Positions 39,472 to 47,557 of a stretch of DNA of 64,000 bases are shown one piece after another. The DNA is from Caballeronia sordidicola (GTDB taxonomy: Bacteria; Pseudomonadota; Gammaproteobacteria; Burkholderiales; Burkholderiaceae): positions 34,272 through 98,271 of the forward strand of contig NZ_FCOC02000022.1 of NCBI RefSeq assembly GCF_001544455.2, in the 5' to 3' direction. The notes below the pieces were generated by a model. It did no database searches. It worked only from the letters and a program-made list of their open reading frames with translations, and was not told the origin of the DNA. Every line of letters begins with the position of its first letter. Position 1 is the first letter of the stretch. The translations under genes and the position numbers were made by a program.

Positions 39472-41223
39472 TTACGCCGCAATGCTCTCCGCCGCAGCGC
39501 GCTCGATCTCGATCCGGCTTTCATGGAACCCGGACACCGACTCGCGGTGTGCCACGCTGACAATCGCGGCGTTCGGCAACGCGCCGATGATCGCCGTGTA
39601 GATCAACATCTCGTTTTCGGCATCGAGGGCGCTGGTGGCTTCGTCGAGGAACATGAAGTCCGGTTTATGCAGCAACACGCGCGCCGCAGCCAGCCGTTGC
39701 TGTTCGCCCGGCGACATCATCTTTGCCCAGTGCCCGGACTCGTCCAGCCGCGTGCCATAAGCCGCCAGATTGCAGACGCGCAGTGCTTCCCGGCAGGCTT
39801 CATCGGAGAAAATGGATGCTTCCGATGGGTAGCTCAGCGCCGCTTTCAACGTGCCGATCGGCAAGTAGCTTTGCTGCGGGATGAACATCAGTTTTGCATC
39901 GACGGGCGCGTCGATCGTGCCATCGCCGAAGGGCCACAAGCCGGCCAGCGCGCGCATCAACGTGCTCTTGCCTGAACCCGACGGCCCTTGCACGAGCCAG
40001 CGCGAACCGGGCTTCACGGTGACATCGGCGACGCTTGCGAGCGGCTTGCCATCGGGCAGCGCCAGCTTCAATCCCTTCGTCACGAGTGCGTCCGTGCTCG
40101 CGTAATGCAGGTTGATCCCACCGTGCGCGGTAGCGGGCGAAATGGCTTCCTTGATGTGCGTGGAGCGCATCACGCGCTTGAATTCGCGCAGCCGGTTCAC
40201 GGTCGCGCGCCATTCGACCAACGTCGAATAACTATTGATGAACCACGAAAACGAGTCGCTGACCGTGCCGAACGCGGAACTGATCTGCATGAGCACGCCG
40301 AGCGAATACGCGCCGGCGAAGTAGCGCGGCGCGGCGACCATGATCGGGAAGATGTTCGCGACCTGGCTATAGAACGCCAGCACGAACGTCAGCCGCTTGG
40401 TGTATTTCATGATCTGCCAGTAGTTTTGGCGGATCGTTTGAAAGATGCCCTTGGCGGTCGTGGTCTCGGTCGCGACGCCATCGTAGAACGCAATCTGTTC
40501 CGCGTTTTCGCGAATGCGGATCAGGCCGAAGCGGAAGTTGGCCTCCACTTTCTGGGCCTGATAATTGATCGATACCAGCGGATGGCCGAACCGTTGCATC
40601 AGGAGCGATCCGAGCACGGCATACCCCGCGGCGGCCCACACCATATAGCCCGGAATCGTGATCGGCGTGCCAAGGACGGAGAAGCTCAACGCGCCCGCGA
40701 GCGACCACAGAATGGTGATGAATGTGGCAAGCGTGACAAGGGTAGACAACAGATCCAGCGATAACGCCAGCGTCGTCGTGGCGAACGACTGAAGGTCGTC
40801 GCTGATCCGCTGGTCGGGGTTATCGGCGAGACGATCGCGTTCTATGCGGTAGAAGGCGTTATCGCCAAGCCATTGCTCAAGGTAGCGGTGCGTGAGCCAC
40901 TGACGCCAGCGGAAGCCGAGCATCTGCCGCAAATACCTGCCGTACACCGCGAGCAGGATGTACGCGAATGCGAGACCCGTGAAGATCATCAGCAGATGCG
41001 GAAAGTCGTGGACGTTCTTGGTCTGCAGCGCGTTGTAGAAGTCCGCGTTCCATTTGTTCAGGCGGACATTGATGTACACGACCGTCATGTTGATCGCGAT
41101 GATCGCAATCAGCAAAAGCCACGCTATGCCGCGTTCTTCCGATACCCAATAAGGCTTGATGAGACTCCACGCCGACACTTTGTCGGCGTTTTGTTCCGTG
41201 TTGCCGGGAGGTGTGATGGTCAT
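39472..41223 (-). CDS. ABC transporter, SbmA/BacA-like membrane domain fused to ATPase (YddA/Rv1819c type)
   Basis: 583 residues from the ATG at 41223 (AGGAA before it). The N-terminal half has six membrane segments of the ABC_membrane_2 type, with VRLNKWNADFYNALQ and GFRWRQWLTHRYLEQWL, a signature shared with SbmA/BacA. The C-terminal half is an ATPase: Walker A GPSGSGKST, signature SPGEQQRLA, Walker B FMFLDEATSALD. Relatives import peptides, and mycobacterial Rv1819c takes up cobalamin and hydrophilic compounds. The substrate here is unknown. It is divergent from the thiamine operon, and its leader holds a two-site CTTAA repeat and a GGCGCGCC hairpin. Confidence 0.85.
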   Translation of the reverse strand: MTITPPGNTEQNADKVSAWSLIKPYWVSEERGIAWLLLIAIIAINMTVVYINVRLNKWNADFYNALQTKNVHDFPHLLMIFTGLAFAYILLAVYGRYLRQMLGFRWRQWLTHRYLEQWLGDNAFYRIERDRLADNPDQRISDDLQSFATTTLALSLDLLSTLVTLATFITILWSLAGALSFSVLGTPITIPGYMVWAAAGYAVLGSLLMQRFGHPLVSINYQAQKVEANFRFGLIRIRENAEQIAFYDGVATETTTAKGIFQTIRQNYWQIMKYTKRLTFVLAFYSQVANIFPIMVAAPRYFAGAYSLGVLMQISSAFGTVSDSFSWFINSYSTLVEWRATVNRLREFKRVMRSTHIKEAISPATAHGGINLHYASTDALVTKGLKLALPDGKPLASVADVTVKPGSRWLVQGPSGSGKSTLMRALAGLWPFGDGTIDAPVDAKLMFIPQQSYLPIGTLKAALSYPSEASIFSDEACREALRVCNLAAYGTRLDESGHWAKMMSPGEQQRLAAARVLLHKPDFMFLDEATSALDAENEMLIYTAIIGALPNAAIVSVAHRESVSGFHESRIEIERAAAESIAA

Positions 41224-41302
41224 GAGCTTCCTGAGGACGTGCCGGCTCGGCGGCAAATTTGTAACCTGGCGGGCGCCGCGGATCGTACGGGATCTTGAAG
41301 AC

Positions 41303-41332
41303 GGCGCGCCGGAGCATTGTTTCGGGCGCGCC
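41303..41332 (-). repeat. Paired GGCGCGCC palindromes in the leader of the ABC transporter gene
   Basis: GGCGCGCC occurs at 41303-41310 and at 41325-41332. Each is self-complementary and the two can pair with each other around a 14-nt loop, giving an 8-bp all-GC stem about 80 bases before the transporter start codon. Confidence 0.5.
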
Positions 41333-41348
41333 TTAACTGCGCCTTAAT
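41332..41348. promoter_or_regulatory. CTTAA-N6-CTTAA direct repeat, PmrA/QseB-like box
   Basis: CTTAAC (41332-41337) and CTTAAT (41343-41348) are direct repeats with an 11-bp period. This is the layout of the PmrA/BasR box (YTTAAK-N5-YTTAAK) and the QseB box of enteric OmpR-family response regulators. The larger repeat unit GCGCCTTAA is identical in both copies. It lies between the SbmA-like transporter (-) and the thiamine riboswitch (+). Which gene it would control, and by which regulator, is not shown by the sequence. Confidence 0.45.
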
Positions 41349-41514
41349 CCTTGCTGTATCCGCGCAAAACGAGATGCACCCGGCGTTCGCGGCATTGTGC
41401 CAGAGTGTGCGCAGCACGCGCGAAAGACGAGGATGCTGCGAACTGCTCGCATCCATATCCGGCTTTTTCCGGTTTGCGGCCCGTTTCGCTTTTATGTTTT
41501 AATGATTGGTGACG

Positions 41515-41628
41515 AAACAGGGGTGCTTCGGCGCGCGTTTTCCGATTTTGATGGACCGGAAAAATGCGCGGCGAGGCTGAGAGAGTCCCTTTGCACCCGA
41601 TCCGGGTAATACCGGCGAGGGAAGTTTC
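41515..41628 (+). ncRNA. TPP riboswitch (THI element)
   Basis: The conserved core is present: GGGGTGC near 41520-41526, CTGAGAGA (41577-41584), and GATCCGGGTAATACCGGCG then AGGGAA (about 41600-41622). An extended P3 arm is formed by GTTTTCCG and CGGAAAAA. It precedes thiO by about 225 bases. By known mechanism, binding of thiamine pyrophosphate folds the element and lowers expression; the terminator at 41763 is the likely output. Confidence 0.95.
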
Positions 41629-41762
41629 CGGAAAACCCAATTGGATTTCCAGTCTCTTCCAGTATTGGCAGGCCGCGATCCGCGTAAGTGCGTATCGGCG
41701 CCGCAATCTCGCCGTGGTTTCGTCCCTGAACATGTTGTGTGCGCCGCGCGTGCAATCAGGGC

Positions 41763-41799
41763 TCGAAACCGGCATTCCTCCCGGTTTCGACTTCTTTTA
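41763..41799 (+). terminator. Intrinsic terminator in the thiamine operon leader
   Basis: TCGAAACCGG (41763-41772) pairs with CCGGTTTCGA (41781-41790), 8-nt loop, then CTTCTTTTAT. It lies between the riboswitch and thiO, so it can act as the attenuator. The anti-terminator partner was not resolved by eye. Confidence 0.75.
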
Positions 41800-41853
41800 T
41801 GCGCAACGCGTGCTCGTAGGTCCTGCCGCGTGTGCTGAGGAGGCATCGTCATC

Positions 41854-43005
41854 GTGAATACTGTTGTGCGTTCCAATCCGCGTGTCCTGACGGGCCGGGA
41901 CGACTTTGCTGTCGTCGGCGGCGGCCTGTGCGGACGGCTGGTCGCGTGGCTGCTGGCGGGCGCAGGGCATCGCGTGGCGTTGTACGAACGGGGCGATGCG
42001 GCCGGCACGCAGTCGGCGGCCTGGGTCGCGGCGGCGATGCTCGCGCCGCTTGCCGAAGCTGCCAGCGCCGAATTGCTGATTACTGAACTGGGAGCGGCGT
42101 CGCTGGAACGCTGGCCTCGATTGATCGCCCAGTTGCCCAAACCGGTGTTTTTTCAACGCAACGGCACGCTGGTCGTCTGGCACGCTGGCGATCGAGCCGA
42201 GGCGCCGTTGTTCGAGCGCAGGTTGCGGGCGAATGCGCCGTCCGCGCTGTTTCAGGACGGTTTTATCAAGCTGTCCGGGGAACAGGTCGCGTTGGCGGAA
42301 CCGTCGCTTGGTACGCGCTTCCCGCAGGGCTGGCTGCTTCCCAATGAAGGCCAGCTCGATAACCGTCAGGTCCTGGCGGCGCTCGCAGCGGGACTGGCGG
42401 AGCGCAACGTCGATCTTCACTGGAATACAACAATTGATGCGATGCCGGATGCGCGCTTCGTGATCGATTGCCGCGGTCTCGGCGGCAAACCCGCGTGGCC
42501 GGCGCTACGCGGCATTCGCGGCGAAGTGGCGCGCGTGCATGCGCCGGGTATTGGCCTGACGCGGCCGGTGCGCTTGCTGCATCCGCGCTATCCGCTTTAC
42601 ATCGCGCCGAAGGAAAACGACGTGTACGTGATCGGTGCAACCGAAGTCGAAGGCGAAGACATGTCGCCCGTGACCGTGCGCTCCGCGCTGGAACTGCTGA
42701 GCGCGGCGTTCGCGGTGCATCCGGGTTTTGGCGAGGCGCGCATTCTCGAACTGAATTCACAATGCCGCCCGACATTGCCCGATCATCGGCCGGCAATTGT
42801 CTGGGATGGTGCACGAACCTTGCGGGTGAACGGGTTGTATCGGCACGGCTACATGATCGCGCCCGAAGTCGCCGATACCGCTAACACCCTCGCCCAAGCC
42901 CTGCTAGGCGGCGCGGTCACCGATTCCGACTCCTTCAATGACTGGCGTCACCACGCCCGCTGGTCCGCCTTGCTGCGCTGCGAACAAGCCGCGCCTGTGC
43001 TTTGA
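41854..43005 (+). CDS. thiO: Glycine oxidase-like FAD-dependent oxidoreductase ThiO
   Basis: Oxidises glycine to iminoacetate (dehydroglycine), which ThiG uses for the thiazole ring of thiamine in aerobes. 383 residues from a GTG start with GAGGAGG 10 nt upstream. The FAD site VVGGGLCGRLVAWLLAGAG (19-37) and the DAO-family core and C-terminal NGLYRHGYMIAPE motif are present. Its place before thiS-thiG identifies it over other DAO-fold oxidases. First gene after the riboswitch. Confidence 0.93.
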   Translation: MNTVVRSNPRVLTGRDDFAVVGGGLCGRLVAWLLAGAGHRVALYERGDAAGTQSAAWVAAAMLAPLAEAASAELLITELGAASLERWPRLIAQLPKPVFFQRNGTLVVWHAGDRAEAPLFERRLRANAPSALFQDGFIKLSGEQVALAEPSLGTRFPQGWLLPNEGQLDNRQVLAALAAGLAERNVDLHWNTTIDAMPDARFVIDCRGLGGKPAWPALRGIRGEVARVHAPGIGLTRPVRLLHPRYPLYIAPKENDVYVIGATEVEGEDMSPVTVRSALELLSAAFAVHPGFGEARILELNSQCRPTLPDHRPAIVWDGARTLRVNGLYRHGYMIAPEVADTANTLAQALLGGAVTDSDSFNDWRHHARWSALLRCEQAAPVL

Positions 43006-43013
43006 GATTCATC

Positions 43014-43211
43014 ATGAACATCCACATCAATCAGCAACCGTTTTCCGTCCCCGATGCAGCCACCGTCACCGACGCGCTCGCCGCTTTCGGCGCGAAGCCG
43101 CCGTTCGCCGTGGCGCTGAACGGGCAATTCGTCGCGCGCGGCGAGCATGCGTCGAAAGCGCTCAATGCCGGCGACAAACTCGATATTGTCTCGCCGGTTG
43201 CCGGCGGCTGA
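43014..43211 (+). CDS. thiS: Sulfur carrier protein ThiS
   Basis: Ubiquitin-fold carrier whose C-terminal Gly-Gly is thiocarboxylated and gives sulfur to ThiG. 65 residues from the ATG at 43014. The sequence ends in SPVAGG, with the required GG tail, and starts MNIHINQQPFSVPDAATV. ThiF and a sulfurtransferase are not in this window. It begins 8 bases after thiO. Confidence 0.95.
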   Translation: MNIHINQQPFSVPDAATVTDALAAFGAKPPFAVALNGQFVARGEHASKALNAGDKLDIVSPVAGG

Positions 43212-43234
43212 GCGTTTCCATACAGGAATTGATC

Positions 43235-44047
43235 ATGACCTTAACGATCACCACCGCCGATACCCTCACGCTCTACGGCACGCCGTTTCCGAGCCGCGTG
43301 TTGCTGGGGACGTCGCGCTATCCGTCGCTGCAATCGCTGTCGGATTCCATCGACGCCGCCCGGCCCGGCATGGTCACCGTCGCGTTGCGGCGCCAGTCGA
43401 ACACGGGCGAAGCCGGTTTCTTCGACGTGCTCAAGCGCCACGGCGTTGCGTTGCTGCCGAACACGGCCGGCTGCCAAACCGTGGACGAAGTGCTGACCAC
43501 GGCGCGAATGGCGCGCGAACTCTTCGATACCCCGTGGCTGAAGCTCGAACTCATTGGCGACGACTACACGCTGCAGCCCGACCCGATCGGCCTCGTGGAA
43601 GCCGCTGGAATTCTTGTTCGCGAAGGCTTCAAGGTGCTGCCGTACTGCACGGAAGACCTGGTGATCGGCCGCCGCCTGCTCGACGTCGGCTGCGAGGCGC
43701 TGATGCCGTGGGGCGCGCCGATTGGTACGGGTAAAGGCGTGACGAACCCATACGGATTGCGCACGCTGCGCGAGCGGTTGCCGGATGTGCCGCTTATCGT
43801 CGATGCCGGTCTGGGCGTGCCTTCCCACGCGTGTCAGGTCATGGAATGGGGTTTCGACGGCGTGTTGCTGAACACGGCCGTCTCGCAGGCCACGTTTCCG
43901 CCACAGATGGCCCGCGCGTTTGCGCTGGGTGTGGAAGCGGGGCGGATGGCTTATCTGGCTGGGCCAATGGCCGAGCGCGATAGCGCGCAGGCGAGCACGC
44001 CGGTTGTCGGCATGCCGTTCTGGCACCAGGATGGGAGCGCGGCATGA
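43235..44047 (+). CDS. thiG: Thiazole synthase ThiG
   Basis: Forms the thiazole phosphate of thiamine from deoxyxylulose-5-phosphate, dehydroglycine and ThiS thiocarboxylate. 270 residues from the ATG at 43235 with AGGA upstream. The Schiff-base Lys is in TPWLKLELIGD; LPNTAGCQTVDEVLTTARMA and AGLGVPSHACQVMEWGFDGV are family blocks of the TIM barrel. The frame stays open back to 42938 inside thiO, but that part is a shadow. Overlaps thiE by 4 bases. Confidence 0.96.
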   Translation: MTLTITTADTLTLYGTPFPSRVLLGTSRYPSLQSLSDSIDAARPGMVTVALRRQSNTGEAGFFDVLKRHGVALLPNTAGCQTVDEVLTTARMARELFDTPWLKLELIGDDYTLQPDPIGLVEAAGILVREGFKVLPYCTEDLVIGRRLLDVGCEALMPWGAPIGTGKGVTNPYGLRTLRERLPDVPLIVDAGLGVPSHACQVMEWGFDGVLLNTAVSQATFPPQMARAFALGVEAGRMAYLAGPMAERDSAQASTPVVGMPFWHQDGSAA

Positions 44048-45114
44048 GCATGTTGACGCAGGACAGGGAAATCTTCTGGCCACCCGCCGATGAACTGCTC
44101 GAAGCTTCGGAGCGAATTCGGCGGCGTTTGGGTGACTGGCCGGCGGCATCGAAGCAATGGCGGATCTGTTTGAGCGCGCCGGATCGACCGCTGAAAGGGG
44201 ATTTGATACTGGGCGGCGGGTCCAACAAGCCGGAAGCAGAAGGCGTGGGATTGCTCGACGCCAAAGCCGGCCGTGCAACCTTGCAACTCGACGGCGTGGA
44301 GTACGCGCTGGAAGGCGAGTGGTCGGACGATTGGCCCGCGGCTCTGGCCGCATTCCTGGATTGCGGTTTCGAGCCGCACGATGCGCTCGTTCTGGCGCTC
44401 GCCTGGCGTCCGTCGAATCTGGACGAACTCGATGCATGGCCGGTCGACTTCTACACATTCCCGAAGGTCGCAAATTTGCTGCCGCCGCCTTCAATGGCGT
44501 TTGCTCATTGCCCGGACCGGCTGGGTTTGTACGCCGTGTTGCCAAGCGCGGATTGGGTCGAACGGGTGCTGGACCAGGGCGTGAAAACGGTGCAGTTGCG
44601 CCGTAAATCGGCGGATCCGGGCGACTTGAAGCAGGAAATCGCACGTTCGGTAGCAGCCGGCGCGAAGCATCAAGCCCAGCTTTTTATCAACGATCATTGG
44701 CGCGAGGCGATTGCGGCTGGCGCTTATGGCGTGCATCTCGGGCAGGAAGACGTCGAAACGGCCGACCTGAACGCCATTGCGCAAGCGGGTTTGCAGCTTG
44801 GCCTGTCAACGCACGGTTACTACGAAATGCTCAAGGCGCTGCACTTCAAACCGAGCTATCTTGCGCTCGGCGCGGTTTTTCCGACCACGACGAAGGTCAT
44901 GCCGACTGCGCCGCAAGGTTTGTCGCGTCTGGCACGCTATGTGCGTTTGCTCGACGGGATTGTTCCGCTGGTTGCAATCGGCGGCGTGAATGGTGCCGTG
45001 CTGCAGCAGGTGTTGTCGACCGGTGTGGGAAGCGCAGCAGTCGTGCGCGCCATTACAGAGGCACCAGACCTGGCTTTCGCCGTTTCTGCGTTGCAACAGG
45101 AATTCGCGCGATAA
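44044..45114 (+). CDS. thiE: Thiamine-phosphate synthase ThiE with N-terminal extension
   Basis: Joins the pyrimidine (HMP-PP) and thiazole phosphate to thiamine phosphate. 356 residues, against about 210 for most ThiE. The catalytic TIM barrel is the last two thirds: RLGLYAVLPSADWVERVLDQ, GVKTVQLRRKSAD, INDHWREAIAAGAYGVHLGQ, YLALGAVFPTTTKVMP and VAIGGVNGAVLQQVLSTGVG. The first 155 residues hold GDLILGGGSNKPEAEGVGLL and AALAAFLDCGFEPHDALVLA, which resemble the C-terminal half of a ThiD-type kinase. That likeness is by eye only. Last gene of the thi operon. Confidence 0.9.
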   Translation: MSMLTQDREIFWPPADELLEASERIRRRLGDWPAASKQWRICLSAPDRPLKGDLILGGGSNKPEAEGVGLLDAKAGRATLQLDGVEYALEGEWSDDWPAALAAFLDCGFEPHDALVLALAWRPSNLDELDAWPVDFYTFPKVANLLPPPSMAFAHCPDRLGLYAVLPSADWVERVLDQGVKTVQLRRKSADPGDLKQEIARSVAAGAKHQAQLFINDHWREAIAAGAYGVHLGQEDVETADLNAIAQAGLQLGLSTHGYYEMLKALHFKPSYLALGAVFPTTTKVMPTAPQGLSRLARYVRLLDGIVPLVAIGGVNGAVLQQVLSTGVGSAAVVRAITEAPDLAFAVSALQQEFAR

Positions 45115-45191
45115 TGCAGCCGAATCGGAAAAAACTTCATATGTTTTATCAGTCGAAAGGGACCGTCACGTCGCTTTAAGCGCACAGGCCC

Positions 45192-45204
45192 TATAATTCG
45201 GCCT
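45192..45204 (+). promoter_or_regulatory. -10 element of the mla operon promoter
   Basis: A perfect TATAAT stands at 45192-45197, 33 bases before the mlaF start. No consensus -35 is present at the right distance (the sequence there is near TCGCTT), so an activator or UP element may help. Confidence 0.45.
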
Positions 45205-45230
45205 CTTGCGTAAAAGGATTGTCAGCCCCT

Positions 45231-46049
45231 GTGTCAGCTTCTCCCGAGACTTTGCTAGAGCTTCGCGACGTCGATTTCGGCTACGGCGAGCGGCTCATCC
45301 TGTCGAACCTGAACATGCGCTTCAAGCGCGGTCAGGTCGTGGCCGTCATGGGCGGCTCCGGCTGCGGCAAGACCACCGTGCTGCGGCTGATCGGCGGCCT
45401 CGTGAAGGCGCAGAAAGGCCAGGTGCTTTTCGGCGGCAAGGACGTCGGCGCGCAGACGCGCGACGGCCTCTACGAACTTCGCCGCAAAATGGGCATGCTG
45501 TTCCAGTTCGGCGCGCTTTTCACCGACCAGACCGTTTTCGACAACGTCGCGTTCCCGCTGCGCGAACACACCGATCTCCCCGAGGAACTCCTGCGCGACC
45601 TCGTGCTGATGAAGCTCAACGCGGTCGGGCTGCGTGGCGCGCGGGACTTGTCGCCATCGGAGATATCGGGCGGCATGGCGCGCCGCGTGGCGCTTGCACG
45701 TGCAATCGCGCTCGATCCCGAACTGATGATGTACGACGAGCCGTTCGCCGGGCTGGATCCCATTTCACTCGGCATCACGGCCAACCTGATCCGCACGCTC
45801 AATAGCGCGCTGGGCGCCACGTCCATTCTGGTCACGCACGACGTGCCGGAATCGTTCGCCATTGCCGATTACGTGTATTTCATCGCGAACGGCGGGATTC
45901 TGGCCGAAGGCACGCCGGCGGAGTTGCGGGCATCGCAGGAACCGTCGGTGCGTCAGTTCATCGACGGCGCGCCAGATGGTCCCTTCAAATTTCACTATCC
46001 AAGCACGACGCCGCTGGCGGCGGACTTTGGTATCGGAGCAAAGGCATGA
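45231..46049 (+). CDS. mlaF: Phospholipid transport ABC ATP-binding protein MlaF
   Basis: ATPase of the MlaFEDB complex in the inner membrane, which moves phospholipid between the membranes and keeps lipid asymmetry in the outer membrane. 272 residues from the GTG at 45231, with AAAAGGA upstream; a TTG at 45219 overlaps that site. Walker A GGSGCGKTT (41-49), signature SGGMARR, Walker B LMMYDEPFAGLD, H-loop VTHDVPE. First gene of the mlaFEDACB operon. Confidence 0.95.
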   Translation: MSASPETLLELRDVDFGYGERLILSNLNMRFKRGQVVAVMGGSGCGKTTVLRLIGGLVKAQKGQVLFGGKDVGAQTRDGLYELRRKMGMLFQFGALFTDQTVFDNVAFPLREHTDLPEELLRDLVLMKLNAVGLRGARDLSPSEISGGMARRVALARAIALDPELMMYDEPFAGLDPISLGITANLIRTLNSALGATSILVTHDVPESFAIADYVYFIANGGILAEGTPAELRASQEPSVRQFIDGAPDGPFKFHYPSTTPLAADFGIGAKA

Positions 46050-46813
46050 TCAGCGCCATCGGACGCTCGGTGCTCGGCAGCTTCGGCACGATCGGATATG
46101 CGACGCGCATGTTCCTGCGTCTTGTCGTCGAATTCTTCCCGTTGCTGCGCCGCCCGCGCCTTGTCACGAAACAGATTCACTTCGTCGGCAATTATTCGCT
46201 GCTGATCATTGGCGTGTCGGGTTTGTTCGTCGGCTTCGTGCTCGGCTTGCAGGGTTATCTCACACTCAACCGATACGGCTCCGAGCAAGCACTCGGCCTC
46301 CTGGTCGCGCTTTCGCTGGTGCGGGAACTCGGGCCGGTGGTGACGGCCTTGCTGTTCGCGGGCCGCGCGGGTACGTCGCTGACGGCTGAAATTGGCCTCA
46401 TGAAAGCGGGCGAGCAACTCACCGCCATGGAAATGATGGCCGTCGATCCGCTCAAGGTGGTCGTGGCGCCCCGCTTCTGGGCCGGGATTATCGCCATGCC
46501 GGTGCTGGCCGCGATTTTCAGCGCGGTGGGCATTTTCGGCGGCTATGTGGTCGGCGTGCTGATGATCGGCGTGGATCCGGGCGCTTTCTGGTCGCAAATG
46601 CAGGGTGGCGTGGACGTCTGGAGCGACGTGGGCAATGGCGTGATCAAGAGCATTGTGTTCGGCTTCGCGGTCACGTTCATCGCGCTGTTCCAGGGTTATG
46701 AAGCCCAGCCCACGCCGGAAGGGGTCTCGCGCGCGACCACGAAAACGGTGGTGTACGGCTCGCTGGCGGTGCTCGGACTGGACTTTTTGCTGACCGCGCT
46801 GATGTTCAACTGA
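46046..46813 (+). CDS. mlaE: Phospholipid transport permease MlaE
   Basis: Permease of the MlaFEDB complex, 255 residues, about six membrane segments. Family signature: LFVGFVLGLQGYLTLNRYGS, ALSLVRELGPVVTALLFAGR, GTSLTAEIGLMKAGEQLTAM. It overlaps mlaF by 4 bases. Full length, no anomalies. Confidence 0.95.
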   Translation: MISAIGRSVLGSFGTIGYATRMFLRLVVEFFPLLRRPRLVTKQIHFVGNYSLLIIGVSGLFVGFVLGLQGYLTLNRYGSEQALGLLVALSLVRELGPVVTALLFAGRAGTSLTAEIGLMKAGEQLTAMEMMAVDPLKVVVAPRFWAGIIAMPVLAAIFSAVGIFGGYVVGVLMIGVDPGAFWSQMQGGVDVWSDVGNGVIKSIVFGFAVTFIALFQGYEAQPTPEGVSRATTKTVVYGSLAVLGLDFLLTALMFN

Positions 46814-46907
46814 TCGTTCGGCCTGCGGCCTGGTTTGTCAGGTTGCAGACGTTGTGCAGGGCACAGACCCTCACGCAAAAACTGCTACAAGATTCTTTGG
46901 GAAGACG

Positions 46908-47459
46908 ATGAAAAAGACTGCTGCTCTCGACTTTTGGGTCGGCCTCTTCGTGGTGCTGGGTTTCATAGCGCTGTTATTTCTTGCACTGAAGGCCGGCAAT
47001 ATGAACGCCATGTCTTTTCAGCCGACCTATCCGGTCAAGCTGAAATTCGACAACATCGGCGGATTGAAGCCGCGCGCGCCGGTGAAAAGCGCGGGCGTGA
47101 CGGTGGGCCGCGTTGCGAACATTGGCTTTGACCAGAATACGTATCAGGCGCAAGTCACGATCGATATCGACAAGCAATATCAGTTTCCGAAGGATTCGTC
47201 GGCGAAGATCCTGACGTCGGGCTTGCTTGGCGAACAGTACATTGGCCTGGAGCCGGGCGGCGACGACCAGATGCTCAAAAGCGGCGACACCATTTCCATG
47301 ACGCAATCGGCCGTGGTCCTGGAGAACCTGATCGGCCAGTTCCTGTACAACAAGGCGGCGGATTCGGGTGCATCCAAGCCGGCATCGTCTGCTGCCCCGG
47401 CCGCGCCGGCGTTCCCGGGTGCGGCAAGCGCAATGGGCGCGAGCGCTGCAGGTCAATGA
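46908..47459 (+). CDS. mlaD: MCE-domain phospholipid carrier MlaD
   Basis: Membrane-anchored hexamer-forming MCE protein that hands lipid between MlaC and MlaE. 183 residues from the ATG at 46908. A single membrane helix (about 8-28, WVGLFVVLGFIALLFLAL) precedes the MCE domain (KLKFDNIGGLKPRAPVKSAG, VGRVANIGFD). The last 30 residues are Ala/Pro-rich and disordered. The frame is open back to 46854, without a ribosome binding site. Confidence 0.94.
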   Translation: MKKTAALDFWVGLFVVLGFIALLFLALKAGNMNAMSFQPTYPVKLKFDNIGGLKPRAPVKSAGVTVGRVANIGFDQNTYQAQVTIDIDKQYQFPKDSSAKILTSGLLGEQYIGLEPGGDDQMLKSGDTISMTQSAVVLENLIGQFLYNKAADSGASKPASSAAPAAPAFPGAASAMGASAAGQ

Positions 47460-47493
47460 TCCGGACATATTGATTCAGCAAGATTCACGCAGT

Positions 47494-47531
47494 CGGAGGC
47501 TGGCATATTTCGCAGTACAGGGCAGCCTCCG
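47494..47531 (+). repeat. 9-bp hairpin between mlaD and mlaA
   Basis: CGGAGGCTG (47494-47502) pairs with CAGCCTCCG (47523-47531), 20-nt loop. No T-tract. Ends 14 bases before the mlaA ribosome binding site AAGGAG (47545-47550). Confidence 0.5.
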
Positions 47532-47557
47532 GGTCAGCGACAATAAGGAGAAGAACA

